A DNA stretch of 64,000 nucleotides, taken from Cupriavidus phytohabitans (lineage in GTDB: Bacteria; Pseudomonadota; Gammaproteobacteria; Burkholderiales; Burkholderiaceae). Below, piece after piece: positions 17,680 through 26,200 of this stretch. The first letter of the stretch is position 1; each line of letters starts with the position of its first letter. A program made the position numbers and the translations under genes. The notes beneath the pieces are model-generated. The model had not been told where the DNA came from. It ran no database searches and saw only the letters and a list, made by a program, of their open reading frames with translations. The DNA is taken from NCBI RefSeq assembly GCF_000426345.1, contig NZ_AUFE01000017.1:1-64000 (forward strand), given 5' to 3'.

Positions 17680-19162
17680 TCATCTCCCCCTTCTTGCATT
17701 GACTGATATTGTCTGCCTGGAGTGCACTGCATGATGCGCGCCGGACTGGCAGTCACGCGCGCATCGGTTGCGGCCCCCGTTGCGGACGAAGCTGCGGTCG
17801 ATCTTGACCGTATCGATCGGGAAGCGGCTCAGGTAAGCCAGCGACGAATAGCCGGTGCCAAAATCGTCGATTGCCAACCGCACGCCCGTGCGCTTCAGGC
17901 GCGATAACCAGTTTGAAGCTTGTTCGGCATCGCGCATGACCATGCTTTCGGTCAGCTCCAACTCGAGCAGGTTGCCTGGCAGGCCGGCTTGCCGCAGCGC
18001 ATCGATGACGGAACAAACTCGTTCTGCTCCAGCGCGCGATGCAGGTGCGATTCCATGTCGATGCGCCGCTGCAAAGATGTACGCATATCGCGGCAGTAGA
18101 ACTGGTAGCCGTTCTTGCCAAGTTGCCTGGCCCCGTACATATGGCCAGGTCAGCATGCTTGAGCAGCGTCTGCCATTCGTTGCCATCCTCCGGGAACGAG
18201 CTAATGCCGATGCTCGCCGTCATCCGCAACTCCGACTGGTTGACAACGAACCCCGGCGTAAGCGCGGGCTGGATTCTGCTGATCGTCCGACCCAGGATCG
18301 TCGGGTCGCCTTTCGGGTCCAGCAGCACCACGAATTCATAGCCACCGAACCGGGTGATCAGTTCTGCGTCGTTCAGGTTTTCGCGCAAGCGGTCCGCCAT
18401 CACGCGCAGCACCGCATCGCCGGCATTGTGCCCAATGGTGTCGTTAATGACCTTGAACTCATCCAGATCAGCGAAGATGACATGCAGGGTCTGCAGTGCA
18501 ATGCCGACATGCGGATTCTTTGCCTCGCTGAAGATCAGGCGCCCACTGCTTACCGATTGCCCTGAGTCGCGCGCGCGTTCGAGCGCAGCCAGCCGGCGTG
18601 GCTCGGCGCCCATGTCGATACCGATCGATGCAAGGTTGATGTCCAGTGGTTCGACATAGGTCAGGACATAGTGGCCGGGCCGCTTGCCCGGCGGGCGAAC
18701 GCTGAACGTCACGCCTGCTTCGCGCAGGACCGGGTCGGCGCGCTGCTTTTCGACAAAGGCCTCAATCTCACCGGCCGGCACATACGGCGCGTAGTTCAGC
18801 GTCTGAAACCCGGGATAGCGCTGCGGCAGGTTCAGTCCGCTGACGAAGTCGCGAAATTCGCTTCGCGAAACGTGATCGCTGGCGCCGAACAGCGCCTGCA
18901 TGGTCACCAGTACGTCGGTATAGAGTCGGATCCGCGTATCGATCTGCTGTACGACATCACCGGTATCGTTCTCAAAACGCAGACGAACGTCCCTTTCCAG
19001 CAGGTCGGCGCAGAACGCATAGACAACAGCCGTCGTCAACACGCCAAACAGCACGGTGCCCGCCGTAACGGTCCGCGACCCAAGGCGTCCAAGCGTGCGC
19101 GCAAGCGTCGGCGCAAGATTGTATCCCCGGCTGTCGATCGTGCCCCGGCTACAGGGCGACAA
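17680..19162 (-). pseudogene. Degraded CHASE-GGDEF-EAL cyclic-di-GMP protein
   Basis: Reading on the minus strand: an N-terminal membrane helix, a CHASE sensor domain (FRDFVSGLNLPQRYPGFQ..., FVEKQRADP), then an abrupt join from HVGIALQTL into the middle of a GGDEF domain (HVIFADLDEFKVINDTIGHN; active loop GGYEF instead of GGDEF). Around 18130-18190 the frame shifts, and the EAL part survives only as LELELTESMVM and IDDFGTGYSSLAYLSRFPID in the other frame. The start of the GGDEF domain, the EAL motif and the C-terminus are missing, so neither synthesis nor hydrolysis of c-di-GMP is expected. Confidence 0.85.
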
Positions 19163-19456
19163 CGACTGATGCTCAGAAAAGCACTTATTGGCTGGGCCTC
19201 GTTGTCGGCGCCAGTCCTTATCAATGTCTTAACAATCTATAGCAAGCGCGGGTTGACAGGGACCAATTGCCGAAGCGCAAACACCCCGCTGAAAAGGGGC
19301 ATGCATGTCCTTCGCGGCGAGAGCGGCATGGGTCAGAGCCGAGGGGAAGGTGGGCTGTCTGCCGCGCCTGGCTGACCAAGGCTCTCCGGCCGTCCGTCCG
19401 TCGTGAAAGGGGAGTGGTTCCGTTGCGTCGCAAACACTTCCACCTCCACACGCTAC

Positions 19457-19472
19457 GTTTCTTAAATGAAAC
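19457..19472. promoter_or_regulatory. GTTTC-N6-GAAAC palindrome, copy 3
   Basis: GTTTC TTAAAT GAAAC, 39 bases before the small ORF at 19512. Confidence 0.5.
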
Positions 19473-19511
19473 TTAGGTTAGTGCTGAATTGAACTGTGAA
19501 GGGGTAAGGCT

Positions 19512-19685
19512 GTGCACGACCGCGACTTGCTCTTTGCCGTCTTTGGGGTGCTCGTGTTTTTGGGCATCCTTTATTTTGGTGGCGTGCCGCTCTACGACCA
19601 AGTTACAGCCGGCATTGATGTCATTCATGCTGTCATGGAAACCGCGAATCATGCCGGCGAAGACAGAGCCGGGCGCGTGCGCTGA
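19512..19685 (+). CDS. Small single-span membrane protein (57 aa)
   Basis: From a GTG preceded by GGGGTAAGG the frame reads VHDRDLLFAVFGVLVFLGIL, a single membrane helix, then a polar tail (DVIHAVMETANHAGEDRAG). It is too short for default gene callers. The third GTTTC-N6-GAAAC box lies just upstream, as for the small protein at 17373, although the two proteins are not alike in sequence. Confidence 0.55.
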   Translation: MHDRDLLFAVFGVLVFLGILYFGGVPLYDQVTAGIDVIHAVMETANHAGEDRAGRVR

Positions 19686-19754
19686 CTGCGGTGCCCGGTC
19701 AGTTGCCTGGCAAAGGATTAAAAGACCCCGCGTCTGATCAGCGGTATCTCTTGG

Positions 19755-20057
19755 GGTGACGCGTTCTCCCACGTGCTCGTGATGGGACACATCCTCTACG
19801 ATTGGACCTCAGCCAGAAGCTTGAACTCTTGAGGAAATGCTATGCGGCATTGCCACCTGGGGGGATGCCTTATCGTCTACGACGCGGTGATCGACGAGGA
19901 GCGAAAGAAAAATGCGTTCGGGCTTCTGATGTGTCTGAATATGCTGATCGAGACGCCTGGCGGCTTTGACTATACCGGAGCCCAATGCTGTGATTGGATG
20001 AAGGATGGTTTGCTGCCGCCTCAGGATCCGGCACGTACATTGCTAATCCACACGTAA
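19755..20057 (+). pseudogene. C-terminal fragment of a SAM-dependent O-methyltransferase
   Basis: Pieces in different frames read GDAFSHVLVMGHILYDW, then [17 protein letters not shown], then [20 protein letters not shown] and [19 protein letters not shown]. In order they match the C-terminal catalytic part of plant-type/acetylserotonin-like O-methyltransferases (GHILHDW...IVYEALID...[10 protein letters not shown]). At least two frameshifts and loss of both ends make it non-functional. Confidence 0.65.
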
Positions 20058-20232
20058 CGCCGATAGGACCTTCCGTACGCATTATGAGGCGGCGACATCC
20101 GCTCGCTCCAAGCCGCCGGCCGGCTATTCGACATTCAGCCGGCAAGTTTCCGCAAATTCAGGCATCTGAGTCCAGAGCCGCCGCGGTGTCCACGGCTAAC
20201 GCAAAAGCCTTATTACTTAGGAAACACAAATC

Positions 20233-20841
20233 ATGAAGCTGTACTACGCTCCCGGCGCATGTTCATTGGCGCCTCATATCGTCCTCATCGAGGCCGGCCT
20301 TCCCTTCTCCACCGAGCGCGTCGACTTGCGCGCCCAGCCGCACATAACCGAGAGCGGCATTGACTACAAGACGCTCAATGCCAAGGGCTATGTGCCGACG
20401 CTTGCGCTCGACAACGGCGATGTGCTGACTGAGGCGGCAGTGGTCGTCCAGTACATTGCTGACCAAGCGCCGGAAAAGGGCCTCGCCCCGGCGTGCAATA
20501 CGTTTGAGCGCTACCGCGTGCAGGAATGGCTGAATTTCATTTCGGCCGAGTTGCACAAGGGCTTTGGGCCATTTTGGAAACCGGACACGCCGCAGGAACA
20601 GAAAGATGCGACGTGGACGCGCCTGTCGCAGCGGTTCGACTGGCTTGCGCCACAGCTCACGGATAAGGACTATCTGATGGGCCGGTTCAGCATCGCGGAT
20701 GCCTACCTGTTCACCATCCTCAGATGGCCTGACCATTTCAAACTGCCGCTTGACAGCTGGCCCCCGCTACTCGCGTACCGGGCCAGGGTTGCCGCGCGTC
20801 CAGCGGTGCAGCAAGCAATGAAGGATGAAGGCATAGGCTAA
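20233..20841 (+). CDS. Glutathione S-transferase, beta class
   Basis: A 202-residue cytosolic GST. The thioredoxin-like N-domain begins MKLYYAPGACSLAPHI with Cys10, the beta-class residue that contacts glutathione; the cis-Pro motif VPTLAL and DVLTEAAVVVQYIAD follow. The all-helical C-domain contains FSIADAYLF, the usual N-capping box. AGGAAACACAAATC precedes the ATG. It overlaps the truncated end of a convergent TauD-like gene by about 100 bases. Confidence 0.9.
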   Translation: MKLYYAPGACSLAPHIVLIEAGLPFSTERVDLRAQPHITESGIDYKTLNAKGYVPTLALDNGDVLTEAAVVVQYIADQAPEKGLAPACNTFERYRVQEWLNFISAELHKGFGPFWKPDTPQEQKDATWTRLSQRFDWLAPQLTDKDYLMGRFSIADAYLFTILRWPDHFKLPLDSWPPLLAYRARVAARPAVQQAMKDEGIG

Positions 20842-20894
20842 GCCAACAGCTTCGTGGCCTTTGGGAGCCTGGTCGCCGTCCTTGCCGGCACGCG

Positions 20895-21592
20895 CCGCCC
20901 TTCTTGCCCGTTCGCGGATGGCGGACAAAGGGATCGAGCACGTTCAGCACTGTCAGGCTGCCGTCGTCGTTCCAGATGGGTTGCAGTCCGCGCTCGGCGC
21001 AGAGGGTCTCGACCTTCTTGGGATCGTCGGTTTCAAAAGAGTGGTTCCAGCCGCGCTGGTCCATATGGCCGTACGATGCGCTCTGGTCTGTCGCCTTGGG
21101 TCCGAAATTGATCGCGGTGCGGGTGCCCAGCGCCTCGATCCGTCGCACTAGAGCGGGATCCATCTCGTCAACCAGATTCCGGACATCTCCGATCAACGTC
21201 TCTCCGCCGACCGGGGCCGTCCTGCGCGAAAAGAAAGCCACGCGACCGGGGTAGTCCCGACGATAGGCCATTTCCGAATGTAGGGCGAGTCGCACTCCCG
21301 ACGACAGTCGCGTGGCTTCCATGACCCTACCGCTGACAGTCGCGCGCGGCGCGCGGCCGCCCGCATAGCCACCTTCGAACGGTGGGAGCCCTTCGATGAA
21401 ATCGGCGAAATCGGCCGTGTCAGCGATCGGGAAGCCGCGCAGCACAATGCCGCCATGGGCGACGACAAGGTCATCGAGAACGGGTCGCACCGCACCGAGC
21501 CACTCCCGGAACCGGGTGCGATTGTGCAGGGCCACGCCGCGGGGTTCAATGAACAACGGAGGCCGGTCAGGTGCCAGTTCGTGGCACTGCAC
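20895..21592 (-). pseudogene. 3'-truncated TauD/TfdA-family dioxygenase
   Basis: About 230 residues of a Fe(II)/2-oxoglutarate dioxygenase: RGFPIADTADFADFIEGLPPF near the N-terminus, and the HxE iron-binding pair in LALHSEMAYRRDYPGRVAFF. The frame loses similarity after DPFVRHPRTGKK near 20895 and runs on into the GST gene without the distal His and Arg. The remaining third of the protein has been replaced, so activity is not expected. Confidence 0.7.
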
Positions 21593-22159
21593 GTGTCATT
21601 CCTGGGCGGGCTGATTGCCGCGAGCCTGCTTTGCCTCGCGGCGTGTGACCGGCGGCCCGCTGATCGAGCACGCTCGAACGCACCAGCGTCGGCCGCGTCT
21701 GCGGCATCTCAGGCCTCCGCGTCATCCGCCGAGGCGCCTTCTCCTACCCTCCTCACGTGGAATGCATTCAAAGCCAAGGCTGGCTTTGATGAGGCCACGC
21801 CAGAAGAACAGGTCCTTATCTGGGAAATATATCGGGACCAGTTTCTGCCCGCCAATGCGGCCGACCAGGGCGTTACTGTCGATGAGTTGAAACGCCGATT
21901 CGAGGCTCAGATCCCCCGCCCTGCGCAAGGCCAGGCCAGCAATGAACGATTCTTAGGCGCCCGCTGCACCCAGGACTGCTCAGGGCATGAAGCGGGCTAC
22001 GACTGGGCAGCTGACAACGATATCTCTGATCCGGACCAATGCACCGGCGACTCCCAGGCCTTCGTTGAGGGCTGCCAGGAGTATGCAGAGGAGCGCAGAG
22101 AAACCAGTAGCAATGCGGAGAATCAAATCGCGGGCGGCGATGAGCGGAATCGACGCTGA
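21581..22159 (+). CDS. Hypothetical lipoprotein with Cys-containing C-terminal domain
   Basis: A signal peptide with lipobox (LIAASLLCLAAC) gives a lipidated Cys. An Ala/Ser-rich linker follows, then a helical TPEEQVLIWEIYRDQFLP segment and a four-Cys C-terminal part (RCTQDCSGHEAGYDWAADN, CTGDSQAFVEGCQEY). I know the GY-WA...CxGDSxAFxxGC pattern only from unannotated proteins. GTG codons at 21581 or 21593 are the likely starts; GGAGG lies at 21559. The frame is open upstream to 21455 but there it overlaps the divergent TauD-like gene. Confidence 0.6.
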   Translation: MALHVSFLGGLIAASLLCLAACDRRPADRARSNAPASAASAASQASASSAEAPSPTLLTWNAFKAKAGFDEATPEEQVLIWEIYRDQFLPANAADQGVTVDELKRRFEAQIPRPAQGQASNERFLGARCTQDCSGHEAGYDWAADNDISDPDQCTGDSQAFVEGCQEYAEERRETSSNAENQIAGGDERNRR

Positions 22160-22411
22160 CCCTGCAGGGACAGTTGATGGCGGCATCGCGGCGTCTCACC
22201 GCTTTTGTATGCTGGCGCAAACCGGTGGCCTTCGACGAACGGCGAGGAGAAGATGCTGCCGATGAGTGTTGCCCATCACCATGGCCGGCAGACAGTCTGT
22301 CCGAAAGGCCAGCTTTGTCCGAGCCGCCACCACCCATGCGACTGATTCTCGTCACTGGATGAGGTTGGCAGACGTTTTCGAAACGTACGCGATCCGCTGC
22401 ACGTTGGGTTA
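22160..22411. other. Stretch with no recognised gene
   Basis: No frame is convincing. ACGTTTTCGAAACGT near 22372 is a short palindrome of unknown meaning just past the end of the small minus-strand ORF. Confidence 0.3.
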
Positions 22412-22507
22412 TTACAGTACGAAAACGGCAAGCGCCCATCCAACCAGGGCCGTTCCGGCAAGGGAAGCGGCAAGCGCCACGGGATCTACAGTCGGATGGT
22501 AGTGCAT
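22412..22507 (-). CDS. Very small membrane protein (31 aa)
   Basis: The frame MHYHPTVDPVALAASLAGTALVGWALAVFVL is one membrane helix with a His-containing N-terminus. GAGG about 8 bases before the ATG serves as ribosome site. The hydrophobic-only composition and exact stop after the helix make it more likely real than random. Listed in two parts here: residues 1-10 polar, 11-31 membrane. Confidence 0.4.
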   Translation of the reverse strand: MHYHPTVDPVALAASLAGTALVGWALAVFVL

Positions 22508-22864
22508 GTAAAGGAGCCTCTTCGGTTGATCTGGTATTCATCAGCAAAGCGCCGGCATTTCTACTCCAAGCCTGCCGAGCGTCCCTGATGTCGATGTTCG
22601 TTCGGAATAACGTCGCGAACTCATTATTAAGGTAGTTCCCCGAAGACGGGAGCGCTTTGCTTAGTCCGCCGACCACTTTGCAATTCATGCCTGGTCGAGT
22701 GGAGTCCCTGCTCATCAACTTTGATCGGTGCCCCACCTCAGCTCATTCGCTTCGGCCCGCGCGTAAGCGCGGGCGTCACATCGGTAGTTGCCGGCGTATA
22801 GTACTAAGCGGAAGGCCCCGCTCGCGCTGGGCTATTCCAAGCTTGCCATGGAGTGCCTTGCAAG

Positions 22865-23107
22865 ATGCGTCTCAGATCCGTGCAAGTACTTGTGGCCCTG
22901 ACCGTGCTGGGCGCTTGCGCCTCGAAGACCGACGGTACCCAGCCCGGAAAGACGGCCGCGGACGAGCGGCCTGGCGTGCCAGTCGGCCCCAGGCGCGACT
23001 GCCAGGCAGAGGCCGACGCGCTTCTCGGGACTGCCCCTCTGTCCGTTGTGCGGGCCGTGTTTAACTCCTGCACGGCGGAGAACCGAGGTAGCAAGCCAGG
23101 CCAGTGA
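22865..23107 (+). CDS. Small lipoprotein, hypothetical
   Basis: An 80-residue protein: signal MRLRSVQVLVALTVLGAC with a lipobox LGAC, then a short mature part with two further cysteines (DCQAEAD, FNSCTAEN). The Met at 22865 gives a normal signal length; an upstream Met at 22853 adds four residues. Function unknown. Confidence 0.6.
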   Translation: MRLRSVQVLVALTVLGACASKTDGTQPGKTAADERPGVPVGPRRDCQAEADALLGTAPLSVVRAVFNSCTAENRGSKPGQ

Positions 23108-23224
23108 GATCCTGGCGTATTCGTTCCGAAAGCGCGCTTGATGGAAGCAAGGACGGGAGAATGGAATTTGGGGAGGTGACGCAATGACGATGGAGCATTT
23201 TGCTGACCTCCCGCCTCCCGCGAC

Positions 23225-26200
23225 CTACGCGTCCACGTAACCCTTGCGCAGTTTCTCCGCCACCAGCTTGTCCATCTCGCGCCGGGCCCGCTCGGCGCTG
23301 TCGAACGCCTTCACGCTCGTTTGCCCCGCGCTGCCGATGCGGCCATAGGTGACGCAAAGCTCCGCCCCCCGCACGCTGGCCCGCCAGAACTTGCGCGACG
23401 TACCCTGCTCGAAGCGCAGCGTCTGCGTGAACGCTTCTTGCACATCCAACGCGGTTGCCGCCGCCTGAAGTTCATCCGTTTCATCCGTTGCGGCTGCGCC
23501 GTGCAGGGTGGCAGGCTTCGCCAACGGGGCCGCCATCTCCACCTCCACGTCAAGTGCGCGATCTTCGCCTTTGGCCAGCATGGCTTCGATGCGGGCAAGC
23601 ACGGCGTCCCGATCGTCGAGCCAGTCCTTGCCCGGGATGTCCAGCACCCGCCAGCCGAAGCTGCGCAGGATGCCGGGACGGAACACATAGCGTTCAGCGG
23701 TATCCGTTACCGCCTCCGACGGCGAATCGAGCAGGATTGCCAACGCGTAGCCTTGTCCCGACGGCTCGGCAATGGCCAGGTCGCAGCGGAACTGCGAGCG
23801 GCCAACGTTGGCGTGCACCTGGTGGCCGCGCGCGCGCAGCGCCTCGGCCAGAGCGTCGCGGATGCTGTCCGGCGTGGCCTCGCGCGTGAAGACGTCGCGC
23901 GCGCCCGGGTTCAGCGTGCCAAGCACCGCCTGGGCACGCGCGAACTGGCCGCGCGCGCTGGCCTGCGCGAACTGCAGGAACGCCCGCAGCGCGGCCGCGC
24001 CATCGTTGTGCACATTGGTGATCGCCTCGGCCTGGATCGTCGACACCACCGCCATCCGATGGCGCGCGCGGCTGAAGATCACGTTCAGGCGCTTCTCGCC
24101 CCCACGCTGGTTGATCGGGCCGAAGTTCATCAGCATCTTGCCATCCGGCCCCGGCGCGTAGCAGATGCTCAGGATGATCACGTCGCGCTCGTCGCCCTGC
24201 ACGTTCTCCAGATTCTTGACGAACAGCCCGTTGAACTGGTCGTCGTCCTCGCGCACGTACTCGCGCTCGAGGCGCATCGCGAAGTCCGCGTCTTCGGCGG
24301 CCAACGCCTCGAGCGCTGACTCGATGGCGCCCTGCTGCGCCTCGGAAAACGCCACGATGCCCAGGCTCAGCCCGGTCTCGCGGCACAGCATCTCGCGCAC
24401 GGTGCGGGCGATGTAGACAGCCTCAGGCGCATTGCGGCGGTCCGCATAGACGCCGTCGGCCAGCCAGTGGAAGCTGACTGGCCGTGCCAGCAACGCGTCG
24501 GCGCCAGCAATGCCGGCATCCTGCTGGTCCGAGCGAAGCCGAGCCGCCTCATCCTCGGCCTGTTCCAGCACACGGTCGGGAATGGTGACAAGGCGGCCGT
24601 CGTAGAAGGCGGCGTTGGAGAAGCTGATCAGCGATTCGTGACGGCTGCGGTAGTGCCACGCCAGCAGCGTCGCTGGCAGGTTGCGCGCGGCCTGGTTCAG
24701 CAGGCTGTCCGAATCGAGGTTGATGGCGATGCGGTCGCCCTCCTCCTCCACCACGATCTCGTCGTCGCCCTCGGCGCCACCGGCCGTAAAGAAGCTCGTC
24801 GGGGGCAGCTGCATCTCGTCGCCGACCACTACCACCTGGCGCGCGCGGCTGAGCGCGGGCACGGCCTCCTCGGTCGGAATCTGGCTGGCCTCGTCGAAGA
24901 TCACCACGTCGAACAGGTCCGGCGACAGCGGCAGCGTGTCGGATACCGACAACGGGCTCATCAGCCAGATCGGCTTCAGGTCGTTGATGACGAGGCCGGT
25001 CTCGTCGTCGGAGAGATCGCGGATCGAGCGGTGGCGCATGCTCTTGCCGAACTCATGCTCCAGTTCGCGCCGGCCCGTGGCGTATTGCCTCTTGAACGCC
25101 TTGCCGTCGGCATCCAGCATCGTCGCCGACAGCGAGGACACGCGCACATGCTCGGCGAAGTGCTTGTGCCGCGTGGCGCGCACCACCTGGGCGTTCAGCG
25201 CGAGCAACTCGCGTTGACGCTGCGCCACGGCGCGCGCCGCCTGTGCCAGCGCCGCGCCGCCGCAGCGCGCCAGCACCGGGTTCTCGCGCGCGAGACGGCG
25301 CAGCGCCTCGTCGGCGACCAGCGCCTCCAGCTGCGCCGGGGCATGGTCGAGCCACTGCAGCGTGGCGGCGCAGGCGGAGTCGCCCGCATGCACGGCGCGC
25401 AACAGCGGCAACAGGTCCGGCAGCTCGTCGAGCGCTTCGCGCAGGTCGCGCAGCAGTTCGGCGATGTCGCCGAGGCGCGCATCGCCGGCCAGCGCCAGCC
25501 CGTCGCGCACGCGCTGCGCGAGCTTCTCCAGCGCCTCGCGCGCACCGGCCTCGGCGCGCGCCGCCGCGATCGGATCGACGGCCTGGCGCAGATGCGCGAC
25601 CAGTTCGCGCGGGCCCGCGCCCGACTGCAGGCGCTGCTCGAGTTCGCTGAGTGCGCGCAGGAAGGCCTGCATCTCGCTCACGCCGTAGCGGCGGCGGCTG
25701 TCGGCATCGGCTGCCGCCAGCGCCGCACACGCGGCGTGTTCGGCGGCCAGCGCTTCCAGCACCTTGCCGTAGCCGGGATGGATGGCGTGCTTGCCAAAGT
25801 CATAGCGGCGCTTCAGTTCGCCGCGCAGCCGCCACCATGCGGGCTGCAGCCAGCGCGCGATCGACGGCTCCAGCCGCCGCGCGAGCGCCAGCGCCGACTC
25901 GGTATCGCCAGGGCTCAGCTTGTCGTGCCAGTTCGACGTGACGGCGCGCGCGTCCGCAAGTGCCTGCGTGCGTGCGTCCAGGTCCGCGCGGACATCGCGC
26001 AGTGCCGCTTGTGCCGGCGAGGCCGGATCGAGCAGGTCCAGGTGTGCGGCAAGGCCCGTGTCGAGCAGCCATTGGCTGTCGACGGCAATGGCGCATGCCT
26101 GTTCCAGGCTGGTGTCCGGGCCGGTAAGGCTCGCCGTGCTGTCCAGCAGCGGGTCAAGCGCATCGAACAGTGCCTCGGCGTCCTGGCACAGTCGCTCGGC

